59,835 nt of DNA from Pseudomonadota bacterium. GTDB lineage: Bacteria; Desulfobacterota; Desulfarculia; Adiutricales; JAGVGV01. Made by a program: the position numbers and the translations under genes. Below, piece after piece: positions 31,438 through 41,501 of this stretch; positions within the stretch are counted from its first letter, which is position 1; each line of letters opens with the position of its first letter. The notes under the pieces were generated by a model that saw only the letters and a list, made by a program, of their open reading frames with translations, was not told the DNA's origin and ran no database searches. The stretch lies in assembly GCA_018830135.1 (NCBI GenBank), contig JAHJTB010000365.1, positions 1 to 59,835 on the forward strand, read 5' to 3'.

Positions 31438-32064
31438 CTATTCCTTCTGCTTGATCACGACCCGGACCTCGCCTTCGAGGGCCGAGGCGAACTTTTGGGC
31501 ATCCTCCTCGGAGCCGACGATCTTCCCGTAGTGCATGGGCACGGCCACCTTGGGCCGGATGGCCCGAACCGCGGCCACGGCCTGGTCCACGTCCATGACG
31601 TAGGTCCCGGAAACCGGTATCAGGGCGATGTCCACGGCCAGGTCCTTCATCTCGGGGATGAAGTCGGCGTCGCCGGCGTGGTAGATTTTCACGCCGTCCA
31701 TTTCGACGACGAAGCCGAGCCAGCCGTTGTCCTTGGGATGGAAGGCCTTGTCGGTGTTGTACGAGGGCAGGGCCTGGACCTGAAGACCGGCCGCCTCGAT
31801 GCGTTCCCCGGGTACTACCACTTTGACGTTGCCCGAAAGCTTGGGCGCGGACTGGGCTTCGGTGACGATGACCGTGTCCGCTTTGGACAGCCGGGCCACG
31901 TCGTCCGGCGAGCAGTGATCGAAGTGTTCGTGGCTGATCAGGATCAGGTCCGCCTTGGGGCCGTCGTCCACTTCCCAGGGATCGAAGTAGACCACCTTGG
32001 AACCCTGGACGCGGAAGCTGGCGTGTCCCAGCCAATGCACGTTGTCGATCATTTTTTCCGGCAT
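31438..32064 (-). CDS. MBL-fold hydrolase (UlaG-like)
   Basis: A 208-residue member of the metallo-beta-lactamase fold. ISHEHFDHCS has the HxHxDH motif near residue 52; YHAGDADFIPEM supplies the bridging Asp and AVPMHYG the last His. This belongs to the UlaG/L-ascorbate-6-phosphate lactonase-like group, but the substrate is unknown. The ATG at 32064 has GAAGGAGG upstream, better than the in-frame ATG at 32085. Confidence 0.9.
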   Translation of the reverse strand: MPEKMIDNVHWLGHASFRVQGSKVVYFDPWEVDDGPKADLILISHEHFDHCSPDDVARLSKADTVIVTEAQSAPKLSGNVKVVVPGERIEAAGLQVQALPSYNTDKAFHPKDNGWLGFVVEMDGVKIYHAGDADFIPEMKDLAVDIALIPVSGTYVMDVDQAVAAVRAIRPKVAVPMHYGKIVGSEEDAQKFASALEGEVRVVIKQKE

Positions 32065-32139
32065 GGTATCCTCCTTCGGTGCCAAAGGGTTTGGGGACGG
32101 GAAAGGCGGTCCGGCCCGCCTTGACAGACAAGGCCCGGT

Positions 32140-32673
32140 TCAGGCTCCCGGGAACTGGCGCCTGAATTCCGAGGCGAATACGTCGTATGCCTCCTGGCCG
32201 TAGAGGCAGAAAACGATGCGTTCGAGAACGCTCGTCCCGACGGCGTGTTCCCGGGCCGTTTCCAGCATGATCCGGGCGGCCCGATCCACGGGAAAGCCGA
32301 ATATGCCCGTACTGATGGCCGGGAAGGCGATGGAGGCCATCTGCTTTTCCTCGGCCCGCAGCAGGCTGTTTTTCGTGGCGCTTCGCAGCTTTTGGTCCTC
32401 GTTGCCTTCGCCCATCCGGGGCCCGACGGCGTGAATGACGTAGCGGGCTTTCAAACGGCCGGCCCCGGTCACCACCGCGCCGCCCACGTAGGTCCCGCCG
32501 AGCCGGTTGCATTCCTCCTGGATGGCGGGACCGCCCTTGATCCGGATGGCCCCGGCCACGCCGGCCCCCAGGATGAGACGGTCGTTGGCCGCATTGACGA
32601 TGGCCGTGGTATCCATGTCCGTGATGTCGCCCTGGACGATCTCGATCCCGGTCCGATTGACTTGGGCCTTCAT
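32140..32673 (-). CDS. Macro domain protein (ADP-ribosyl-hydrolase type)
   Basis: A 177-residue single macro domain. IVNAANDRLILGAGVAGAIR at about 25-44 is the ADP-ribose-binding loop, and PAISTGIFGFPVDRAA is the second. Macro domains of this type (YmdB/MacroD) hydrolyse O-acetyl-ADP-ribose or remove ADP-ribose from proteins or nucleic acids. Starting 4 bp after the transpeptidase stop, it may be translated with it, which is an odd pairing. It is cytoplasmic. Confidence 0.93.
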   Translation of the reverse strand: MKAQVNRTGIEIVQGDITDMDTTAIVNAANDRLILGAGVAGAIRIKGGPAIQEECNRLGGTYVGGAVVTGAGRLKARYVIHAVGPRMGEGNEDQKLRSATKNSLLRAEEKQMASIAFPAISTGIFGFPVDRAARIMLETAREHAVGTSVLERIVFCLYGQEAYDVFASEFRRQFPGA

Positions 32674-32677
32674 GAAA

Positions 32678-34042
32678 TCACTCCTTGGGCTCCGCTCCCC
32701 CGGCCGCCTTCAGACGGGGCCCGAAATAATGGATGATGGCCTCCCGGACGAGCTCCTGGGAGCGGCGCCCCATTTTTTCACCGTGAACCACCAGGGCGGC
32801 CAGGGCCAGGGACTCGCCGCCATTCCGCATCTGCGCATAACTGACGAACCAGTCCACCCGGTGCCCGTCCTCGTCGTCGATGGACCCGGACTTGCCGCCG
32901 ATTTCCAGTTTCGACAAAACCTTGTGACGGGCCAGGTCCCGAAAACGCTTCCGCCCCGTGCCTTCGGTCACCGTGGCATCCATCATCTCCCGCAGTTCCT
33001 TGACCGTCCGGGGCGAAACGACCTGGCCCAGGGAGACCGGCTTGTGTTCGTAGTAGATGTTGTTGTCCATGTCGAAGACTTCCCGGACCACGGTCGGTTC
33101 CATCAACCGGCCGCCGTTGACGATGGCCGAGGCCAGCATGGCCCCGTGCAGCGGGGAGACCCGGGTGGTGCGGTTGAATCCCGAGGCCAGTTCGGCCATA
33201 CGGTAGGGGTCCTCGCCTTCCGGCGCCTCGAAGCGGCTTTTCTGGACCGGCATTTCAAAAATGATCGGCTGGTTGAACTGGAACCGGCGGGCAAAGCCTT
33301 CCAGGGCCTTGGGGCCCAGGGAAAAGGCCCCCAGTTTGCCGAAAACCGTGTTGATACTGTCGGCAAAGCCTTCCTTGAGGGTCACTTCGTTGGAACCCTC
33401 CTGGATGCCGCCCTTGATGTGCTGCTTGTACAACGTGTGTTTGCGTCCGTCATAGGCCAGGGTCGAACTGCTGCTCAGATGCTGGTTTTCCACGGCCGCG
33501 GCCGCCGTGACGATCTTGAACAGGCTGGCCGCCGGGAAATTTCCGTTCAAGGCCATGTTGATGGGCCGCCCGTCGGCCCGGAAACTGGCCATGGCCAGGA
33601 CCTCGCCGCTCTTGGGGCTCATGGCCACCAGGGCCGCCGAGAGGCTGTTGACCTTGGGCAGTTCCCGCAGGGCCCAGGTCTGAAGCGCGGGGTCCATGGT
33701 GGTTCGCACAAAAAGCGAGTGGCCCTGTTCGTCGTCGATCTTGAAGGTGCGTATCTCGTCGATTTGAAAGGCGTGGGGGCCGATGATCCTGGCCAGTTGC
33801 TTCTTATCCAGCCGCTCTTCCGGAATCGGGGCCTTCTCGCCGGGCTTGACCAGGACCACGTCCGGTCCCGCGCCCGCGCCTCCGCTGTTGAACAGGGACG
33901 GGATGACGGCCACGACCAGGTAAGCGAGGCCGGCCAGGCCGAGCAGGGACAGGAAGGCGAAGCGCAACCTTTTCTTCAGGCGGCCCCGGGTCCGTCCCCG
34001 CTGGAGTATGTTTTGACTGGCTCGCCAGTCGGAATAGGGCAT
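32678..34042 (-). CDS. Penicillin-binding protein transpeptidase without glycosyltransferase domain
   Basis: A 454-residue protein. After a cytoplasmic basic tail, a single transmembrane anchor (about 29-51) precedes a periplasmic transpeptidase domain. The active-site motifs are SLFK (PAASLFKIV, near 173), SIN (ADSINTVFGKLG, near 229) and KSG (GGKSGS, near 388). There is no glycosyltransferase domain, so it cross-links peptidoglycan only or modifies it in a specialised way. MSPKSGEVLAMAS is a family block. It lies upstream of the macro domain gene and 43 bp downstream of serS on the same strand. Confidence 0.88.
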   Translation of the reverse strand: MPYSDWRASQNILQRGRTRGRLKKRLRFAFLSLLGLAGLAYLVVAVIPSLFNSGGAGAGPDVVLVKPGEKAPIPEERLDKKQLARIIGPHAFQIDEIRTFKIDDEQGHSLFVRTTMDPALQTWALRELPKVNSLSAALVAMSPKSGEVLAMASFRADGRPINMALNGNFPAASLFKIVTAAAAVENQHLSSSSTLAYDGRKHTLYKQHIKGGIQEGSNEVTLKEGFADSINTVFGKLGAFSLGPKALEGFARRFQFNQPIIFEMPVQKSRFEAPEGEDPYRMAELASGFNRTTRVSPLHGAMLASAIVNGGRLMEPTVVREVFDMDNNIYYEHKPVSLGQVVSPRTVKELREMMDATVTEGTGRKRFRDLARHKVLSKLEIGGKSGSIDDEDGHRVDWFVSYAQMRNGGESLALAALVVHGEKMGRRSQELVREAIIHYFGPRLKAAGGAEPKE

Positions 34043-34085
34043 GGCGACGTGTCTGCCTCGGTGCCGAGGAAAGGATCGGCCGGAA

Positions 34086-35372
<1,287 letters not shown>

Positions 35373-35481
35373 CCCCCGCCGCTGATCGCTTGGCGTTCAT
35401 GGCGAAAAGTAACATGCTCCCCGGACGCGGGTCAATCATAAAACCGGGCGCCTCCGGCCGTTTCCGGCTCGCCGGGCCGAC

Positions 35482-35510
35482 TTGAAACATATGTCTGAAA
35501 GGGTTATAAT
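35482..35510 (+). promoter_or_regulatory. Sigma-70 promoter for the FlgC-like gene
   Basis: TTGAAA at 35482-35487 and a perfect TATAAT at 35505-35510 with a 17-bp spacer, 26 bp before the start codon. It differs from the other flagellar units, which use sigma-54 promoters. Confidence 0.72.
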
Positions 35511-35535
35511 TTCCCCGTTGGGAGGAACGAGCGCC

Positions 35536-35892
35536 ATGGACATCAATCGGCCCGAAATGACCGCCCTGCTGACGTATTCGACCCGGGTGACGGCTACGGC
35601 CAACAACCTTGCCAACATGGAAAGCCGGGGCTACAAGGCCCAGCGCGTTCACACGGTCGAACTGCCCGGGGGCGGCGTGTCCGTGACCGTGAGCCAGGAC
35701 ATCAGTCCGGGACGGCCCATCGTGGACCCGGAGGGACTGCCCGGGTCGGAAGGTCCCCTGGAGGGGTCCAACGTGGACCCGGGCCGCGAAATGATCGACC
35801 TGATCACCACCCAACGCTATTTCGAGGCCAACGCCCGGGCCCTCCGTTCGATCGAGGAGACCCGGGGACAGGTCCTGGACATCGTCATCTGA
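35536..35892 (+). CDS. FlgC-like flagellar rod-domain protein
   Basis: A 118-residue protein with the rod protein N-terminal motif (TATANNLANMESRGYKAQRV) and the C-terminal Flg_bbr domain (SNVDPGREMIDLITTQRYFE, then ANARALRSIEE). The central part is short. Full FlgC (145 residues) is at 43391, so this is a separate, shorter paralogue. GGAGG lies 10 bases before the ATG at 35536; an earlier TTG frame start is inside the promoter. It is placed alone before the FleQ-like gene under a sigma-70 promoter. It may be a specialised rod or hook-junction subunit (inference). Confidence 0.85.
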   Translation: MDINRPEMTALLTYSTRVTATANNLANMESRGYKAQRVHTVELPGGGVSVTVSQDISPGRPIVDPEGLPGSEGPLEGSNVDPGREMIDLITTQRYFEANARALRSIEETRGQVLDIVI

Positions 35893-35912
35893 ACATGCAG
35901 GGCGGGCGCATT

Positions 35913-36005
35913 CCCCGCAGCTTGCCGCGGGGTCAGCCCGCCAACCAATATGGGTTATTCTTCCTTTCATGTCGAAGATTCCCCGCGGCACACCGCGGGG
36001 AGCTT
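35913..36005. repeat. Two tandem hairpin repeats, CCCCGC type
   Basis: CCCCGC/GCGGGG at 35913-35932 and CCCCGCGG/CCGCGGGG at 35981-36000; the second is extended by GAAG...CTTC on its flanks (35975-36005). Both copies begin ATTCCCCGC. The spacing and GAAG flank resemble REP-type palindromes, but this is inference. They lie in the 266-bp region before the FleQ-like gene, which shows no convincing promoter. Confidence 0.65.
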
Positions 36006-36158
36006 CAACCAGCCCTCCGTCATCTCCTTGCGCCGGACCCGGCGGTCCATCGAAGCCCGAGTCAAAAAAATGGCTTGTCGCCCGAGCGTCAAAATAATAT
36101 CATTACGGTATTATCGGTCCCGGTCAGACCGGATAGCTCCCCAGACGAAAGGGTGGCC

Positions 36159-37529
36159 ATGAGTTCGATTCTTTTCGCTCACCGCGACCCCAAAGCGGCC
36201 GAAACCGTAAAACCGATCCTCAAAGCGAAGAACCTCCTGCTTCTGAGGGCGGACGACGGGGTTCGCGCCCTGGAGATTATCGAAAACGAACCGGTCGTCG
36301 CCGCCTGGGTCCAGCAGGACCTGCCCGGTCTCGACGGCGAACAGTTGCTGCGGCGCCTGGACCTCCAGGACCTGGACATCCGGGTCGTGCTGATGTCCGA
36401 AGACCCATCCTTGAAGGCCGCCCGGTCCGCCCTTCGCGCCGGCGCTTACGACTATCTGCCCCTGCCTCTGGATGAAAACGAGTTTTCCGACTGCCTGGAG
36501 CGCATTCTGGAAGAAGAGGCCGAACCGGCCGGCCTGCCGCCGGCCGGCCCGGTCCCGGGCCGCTTCGACCATATCGTCGGCCAGAGCCAGGCCATCCGCT
36601 CGGTCTTTCGCCTGGTGGAAAAGGTGGCCGATACGGACAGTACGGTCATGATCTACGGCGAATCGGGGACCGGCAAGGAGTTGATCGCCCGGGCCCTGCA
36701 CCAGCACAGCCGACGAAGGGACATGCCCCTCATTCCGGTCAACTGCGGGGCCATCCCCGAGGAACTGCTGGAAAGCGAACTGTTCGGCCACGAAAAGGGC
36801 GCTTTTACCAGCGCGATCCGCATGCGCATCGGCCGCTTCGAAATGGCCAGCGGCGGAACGATTTTCCTCGACGAAATCGCGGACATGAGTCCCAAACTTC
36901 AGGTCAAGATCCTGCGGGTCCTTCAGGAACAGCAGTTCGAGCGCATCGGTGGAAGCAAGACCATCAACGTCGATATCCGGGTCATCACCGCCACCAATAA
37001 AAATCTGCGCCAGGCCATGGAACACGGCCGCTTTCGGGAAGACCTCTTCTACCGGCTCAACGTCATCCCCATGACCGTCCCGCCCTTGCGGGAGCGCCAG
37101 GCCGACATCCCCCTCCTGATCGAACACTTCCTCCATCAGTTCCATCTGAACAAAGGCAGTCGGGCCAAGAGCATCGATCACGAAACCATGGCCCGGCTCA
37201 TGGCCTATCCCTGGCCCGGCAACATACGCGAACTCGAAAACCTGGTCGAGCGCATGGTCATCCTGGCCGAAAACGAGACCCTGACGGTCGTGGACCTTCC
37301 GGCCCGCATCCGGGAGGCCGTGGCCGCCCCCGGCCAGGCCCCGGTCGAGATACCCGAGGAGGGAATCGATTTCAATCAGGTCGTTTCGGACTTTGAAGAC
37401 CAACTCCTGCTCCAGGCCCTGGAAAAGGCCGGCTGGGTCAAGAACAAGGCGGCCAACCTGCTCAAGCTCAACCGGACCACCCTGGTCGAAAAGCTGAAAA
37501 AGAAAAAGATCAACCCGCCCGGGGGGTGA
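36159..37529 (+). CDS. FleQ-like sigma-54 activator with degenerate receiver
   Basis: A 456-residue regulator: receiver-like domain (1-125), AAA+ activator domain (about 140-375) and Fis-type HTH (about 415-450; NKAANLLKLNRTTLVEKLKK). The receiver lacks the phospho-acceptor Asp: the site reads WVQQDLPGLDG with Gln at the expected place, and the conserved Lys is replaced (YLPLPL). Walker A GESGTGKE and HEKGAFTSA are present; the last Gly of GAFTGA is Ser. This resembles FleQ/FlrA, the unphosphorylated top activators of flagellar genes. The gene lies between the FlgC-like gene and the flrB/flrC unit. The start at 36159 is taken from the domain beginning; the reading frame extends further upstream without support. 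Confidence 0.88.
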   Translation: MSSILFAHRDPKAAETVKPILKAKNLLLLRADDGVRALEIIENEPVVAAWVQQDLPGLDGEQLLRRLDLQDLDIRVVLMSEDPSLKAARSALRAGAYDYLPLPLDENEFSDCLERILEEEAEPAGLPPAGPVPGRFDHIVGQSQAIRSVFRLVEKVADTDSTVMIYGESGTGKELIARALHQHSRRRDMPLIPVNCGAIPEELLESELFGHEKGAFTSAIRMRIGRFEMASGGTIFLDEIADMSPKLQVKILRVLQEQQFERIGGSKTINVDIRVITATNKNLRQAMEHGRFREDLFYRLNVIPMTVPPLRERQADIPLLIEHFLHQFHLNKGSRAKSIDHETMARLMAYPWPGNIRELENLVERMVILAENETLTVVDLPARIREAVAAPGQAPVEIPEEGIDFNQVVSDFEDQLLLQALEKAGWVKNKAANLLKLNRTTLVEKLKKKKINPPGG

Positions 37530-37676
37530 TTCCAGCCCGTCGTTCGACACTTTTTTGACGATTTTCCGCTCCGACTCCCGTCAAAGCATCATAGGATTCA
37601 TCGGACACCGATCCCGGATTGTTTTTTAACACAATGAATTCATTGGCAAACATCGCCCGGTCTTCTCTCGGGGGCA

Positions 37677-37692
37677 TGGTACGGAAATTGCT
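37677..37692 (+). promoter_or_regulatory. Sigma-54 promoter of the TPR-flrB-flrC unit
   Basis: TGGTAC-N5-TTGCT with the exact 10-bp gap between GG and GC (GG at 37678, GC at 37690). It is 36 bp before the GTG of the TPR gene. A match to consensus TGGCAC-N5-TTGCW with one change. Confidence 0.8.
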
Positions 37693-37727
37693 ACCTCCAG
37701 GGACGATGTCTGCTTGGAGACCAATCT

Positions 37728-40247
37728 GTGCGGAACTTTAACCGTATCCGTATAACAGCCGTCAGGCTTGCGGCCCTCGTTCTGATCGCGGGGCTTTGGG
37801 TCGTCCTGGGCTCCGCCCCGGGCGCCTTGGCCGCCCCCACGGACAAACCCTTGAAGCCTGATGATAAAGCGTCGGCCCAGGCCGAACTGGTCGGGGTGCG
37901 TCTGGGCAGCTTCAACGACTATACGCGCCTGATTTTCTCCTTTTCCACAGGCCTGAAAAACTACCGGGTCCTGCGGGGGGGCGTGGACGAGGTCTGGCTG
38001 GATTTCGGGCCGGGGGGCAGCGAACGTCAGGGCGTTCTGGACCTGGGTAACGACCTGGTGCGGGGCGTGGCCGTGGAAGTGGCCTCCGGACGGATAACCG
38101 CCCGGGTCAAGTTGAATATGACCCAGTTCGATTTTCGTCATTTTGTCGGACCGGACCGGGACCTGGTCGTGCTGGACCTGCGCGCGATCCTGCCCGAACG
38201 GGAGTCTTCCGAAGCCAAGCCGGCCAAAGACAAGGGGCTGTTGCTGGCCATTCCCACGGCTCAGGAAGTGGGGCTCCAAAACCGGGAGTCCCTGCCGTTC
38301 GAGCCGGAGCCCAAATCAGACGCGGCCCTGCTGGCCGGTGCGGCCGATGAAGTCATGGCCGGCAATTTCGAGGCCGCGACCCGGGTGCTCGAACGGTTCA
38401 AAAACACGTTTCCGGACAGTTCCTTGACCGCTCAGGCCCTCTACCTGCTGGCCGATGCGTATTATTTTTCCGCAAAAGACAATTTATCGGGCGTGTTTCA
38501 GAACATCGTCACCGCGTACCAGGACGCGATTCAGGGTTTCCCCGAGGCGCCTCAGGCAGCGCGGGCCAGCCTGATGCGGGCCGGGGCCTATTTTAAAATG
38601 GATTATCTGGGCGAGGCCACGGGGTACCTCAAGCTTCTGATCAAGGACTATCCGAACAGCCCCTACGCCGTGATGGCGCAGGTCTATCTGGGTGAAATCT
38701 ATTTCAAACTGGGCAAGTTCCAGCTGGCCAAGGCCTCCTTCGACCAGGTCCTGGCCCTCTCGCCCCGGGGCCGCTTCTTCCTGGACGCCTACTTCAAACT
38801 GGGCGAGGCCTATTTCAAGGACGGCCTGTACAGCGAGGCCACCGAAGTCTTCAAACAGATTCTCGACATGGACGAGGTCTATTATCTGCATCGGCCGGAT
38901 GTTCTTTATTACATGGGCGAGGGTTACTTTCAGCTCAAACGGCCCGACCTCTCCCGGGACTTCCTCTACCACATCCTGAACATCGAGCCCCAGCACAAGG
39001 CCAAGGACGTGATCCTGGCCCGGATCGGGGACACCTATCGGGAGGAAGGCCGGGACAAGGAGGCCATCAAGGTCTTTTCCCTGGTCAGGCGCATGTTCCC
39101 GGGGACGACCGGGGCCCTGATCAGTCAGTTGCGACTGGCCGACTACGGGGCCTTGCGCAGCGTTTTTCGTCCCGAATCCATCTTCATCGAACTCGAGGAA
39201 GGGACCCTGGAGGCCACGCTGAAGATGTACGAGGAGATCGTGGCCTCCCAGCAGGAGTCTCCGCTGGTCCAGCTGGCCATGTTCAAGATGGGTCTGGCCT
39301 ATTTTTCCAACGAGGACTATCCCCAGACCATCAAGATTCTGGGGGAACTGTTGGACAAATATCCCCGGGGCAACCTGGTTTCGGACGTCAGTTTTATCAT
39401 AAACAAGGCCTTGCTGGCCGAAATGAAGAAGCTCTACGACCTCAGGCAGTATTTCCGGGTCCTGGCCCTTTACTCGGAAGACAAGCGTTTTCTCGACGAA
39501 GCCACCTGGCCCCGGGTTCGGCACTACCTGGCCATGAGCCATCTGGCCCTGGACATGAACGAGGAGGCCGTCCGCCTTTTCGAGGCCAACAAGGGGATGA
39601 CCGAGTACGAGGACGAGCGTCTCCTCGGTCTGGGCCGGGCCCTGCTGGGCATGGGCCGTTACGCCGACGCCTCCAAGGCCTTCGCCGAGTTCCGGCTACG
39701 GTTTCCGGACTACAAGGAGGCCCCGATCACGCTGGTGGAACAGGCCCGGGCCGAGTGGTCCCAAGGCAATCTGAACCTGGCCCTCAGCTACCTGGAGCAG
39801 GCGGTCAAAGATCTGCCCGCCCTGGAAAAGGACGGCAAAATCCAGAGTTTCCTGGGCCAGCTTTATCTGAAGCGAGGTGATTCCGAAAAGGGGATCGAAG
39901 CGCTCGAAAAGGCCCTGGCCGCCGTCCAGAACCAGAAGGATGCGCGTCAGGAGACCTTCCTGGCCCAGTCCAGGTTGGGGCAGGCCTATGCGGCCCTGGG
40001 GAAGAAGGCGGAAGCGGTCAAGGCCCTGGATTCGGCCCTGAAGATCATGCCCGATGATCCGCTGGCCGAGAGCCTGTACCTGATCGCCCAGAGTTTCAAA
40101 AGCCTGGACCTGCCGGACCAGGCTCGAAAGGTCTTCGAACTGATGGAAAAAAGCAAGGAACCATTTTGGCGGGACGTGGCCGTCGAGGAACTACAGGCCG
40201 GCAGCAAGGAAGCCGGTTTTACCCGTCTGCTGAAAGACGGACGTTAG
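37728..40247 (+). CDS. Secreted TPR-repeat protein of the flagellar cluster
   Basis: An 839-residue protein starting at GTG with TTGGAGA upstream. A signal peptide (VRLAALVLIAGLWVVLGSAP, ending ALA-AP near residue 36) exports it to the periplasm or envelope. Residues about 45-125 resemble an AMIN-like beta domain (VRLGSFNDYTRLIFSFS), and the rest is a long array of TPR-type helical repeats (YLLADAYYF, LGEIYFKLGKFQLAKASF, LGEAYFKDGLYSEATEVF). It is first in a sigma-54 unit with flrB and flrC. No enzymatic motif is seen. It is probably a large scaffold or assembly factor associated with the flagellum; I know of no described function. Confidence 0.85.
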   Translation: MRNFNRIRITAVRLAALVLIAGLWVVLGSAPGALAAPTDKPLKPDDKASAQAELVGVRLGSFNDYTRLIFSFSTGLKNYRVLRGGVDEVWLDFGPGGSERQGVLDLGNDLVRGVAVEVASGRITARVKLNMTQFDFRHFVGPDRDLVVLDLRAILPERESSEAKPAKDKGLLLAIPTAQEVGLQNRESLPFEPEPKSDAALLAGAADEVMAGNFEAATRVLERFKNTFPDSSLTAQALYLLADAYYFSAKDNLSGVFQNIVTAYQDAIQGFPEAPQAARASLMRAGAYFKMDYLGEATGYLKLLIKDYPNSPYAVMAQVYLGEIYFKLGKFQLAKASFDQVLALSPRGRFFLDAYFKLGEAYFKDGLYSEATEVFKQILDMDEVYYLHRPDVLYYMGEGYFQLKRPDLSRDFLYHILNIEPQHKAKDVILARIGDTYREEGRDKEAIKVFSLVRRMFPGTTGALISQLRLADYGALRSVFRPESIFIELEEGTLEATLKMYEEIVASQQESPLVQLAMFKMGLAYFSNEDYPQTIKILGELLDKYPRGNLVSDVSFIINKALLAEMKKLYDLRQYFRVLALYSEDKRFLDEATWPRVRHYLAMSHLALDMNEEAVRLFEANKGMTEYEDERLLGLGRALLGMGRYADASKAFAEFRLRFPDYKEAPITLVEQARAEWSQGNLNLALSYLEQAVKDLPALEKDGKIQSFLGQLYLKRGDSEKGIEALEKALAAVQNQKDARQETFLAQSRLGQAYAALGKKAEAVKALDSALKIMPDDPLAESLYLIAQSFKSLDLPDQARKVFELMEKSKEPFWRDVAVEELQAGSKEAGFTRLLKDGR

Positions 40248-40258
40248 GAGCGGTTCAG

Positions 40259-41497
40259 GTGACGATGCCCCGATTGAACGATTTCGAGGAACACGATCTG
40301 CTCAACCGGGCCTTTGGCCGGTTCAACGAGATCGCCTCGGCCTTGTGCGATTCGTACGAACGCCTCCATGACGAGGTCGCGGCTCTGAATGTCGAACTGG
40401 CCGAAAAGAACCAAGCCCTGTCATCCAGCCTGGCCGAACAGGAGCGGACCCGCAAGTTTCTGACCCACATCATGGACAATCTGACCACCGGCGTGGTCGT
40501 TCTGGACCCCGAGGGCCGGATCGCCCTGGCCAACCGGGCCGCGACGCGTCTGCTGGGCCAGGCCCTGGACCAGGTCATGGGCCGGGACGTTTTGAGCGTT
40601 CTGGACCCGGCCTCCCTGGCCGGCGACCGGGAACCCGATACGGATCAGGCCCTGGAGTTCGTGGTCTCCCACGGTCCGGACGGCCGTCTGCTCTCCCTGT
40701 CCCTGTCCGCCTTTTCCTGGCCGGGTCGCCAAGGGCTCGGGCGGATCGCTCTGTTCCGGGACGTGACCGACGAAACCCGGATCGGGGCCCAGCGGGAGCG
40801 GACCCAGGTCTTGTCGGCCATGGGGGAGATGGCCGCCGAGGTGGCCCATCAGATTCGCAACCCCCTGGGCAGCCTGGAGCTGTTCGCTTCCATCCTGGCC
40901 CGCGAGGTTTCAGGGGACGACAATCTCGAGACCCTGGTCGAACACCTTCGTTCCGGCGTCAAACAGGTCAACCATCTCATTACCAACTATCTGTCCCTGT
41001 CCCATCCGCCCCGGCCGGAAAAATCGCCGCTTCGCCTGGATCGACTCATCGAGGAGGCCGTGGCCGCGGCGGCCCAGGCCATGAACCTGGCCGGAATAGA
41101 GGCCCGGGTCCGAATCGGCGAGGAACCGGTCTGGGTCGAGGCCGACCGCGACCTGCTGCTCCAGGTCTTCCTCAACCTCATCCTCAACGCCGTCGAGGCC
41201 CTGTCTCCGGGCGGCCGTATCGAGGTGGACCTCCGGCCCGGCCCCCGGGAGGTCGAGGTACTGGTTCGGGATACCGGTCCGGGCATTCCTCGAGAGGACC
41301 TGGACCGGATATTCAATCCGTTTTTCACGACCAAGGAAAAAAAACTCGGCCTGGGGCTGGCGGTCAGCCACCAGGTCGTCGATGCCCATCGAGGACTGAT
41401 CCAGGTCAAGACCCGGCCCGGACAAGGCACGACCGTCAGCGTCACGCTGCCCGTGCTGAAAAAGGAAACCCAGGGGCAAAGGAATTCAGGAGATTGA
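40259..41497 (+). CDS. flrB: PAS-containing sensor histidine kinase, FlrB type
   Basis: A 412-residue soluble kinase. A coiled-coil segment (about 15-60) leads to a PAS domain (about 60-165, MDNLTTGVVVLDPEGRIALA), then the H-box AEVAHQIRNPLGSLELFASI (His near 200) and the ATPase domain with N-box NLILNAVEAL, G1 DTGPGIP and G2 GLGLAV. There is no transmembrane segment, like FlrB/FleS. AGGAG precedes the GTG at 40259; ATG at 40265 is the alternative. It lies 4 bp before the flrC gene, so its phosphate acceptor is almost surely that product. Confidence 0.9.
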   Translation: MTMPRLNDFEEHDLLNRAFGRFNEIASALCDSYERLHDEVAALNVELAEKNQALSSSLAEQERTRKFLTHIMDNLTTGVVVLDPEGRIALANRAATRLLGQALDQVMGRDVLSVLDPASLAGDREPDTDQALEFVVSHGPDGRLLSLSLSAFSWPGRQGLGRIALFRDVTDETRIGAQRERTQVLSAMGEMAAEVAHQIRNPLGSLELFASILAREVSGDDNLETLVEHLRSGVKQVNHLITNYLSLSHPPRPEKSPLRLDRLIEEAVAAAAQAMNLAGIEARVRIGEEPVWVEADRDLLLQVFLNLILNAVEALSPGGRIEVDLRPGPREVEVLVRDTGPGIPREDLDRIFNPFFTTKEKKLGLGLAVSHQVVDAHRGLIQVKTRPGQGTTVSVTLPVLKKETQGQRNSGD

Positions 41498-41501
41498 ACC
41501 G

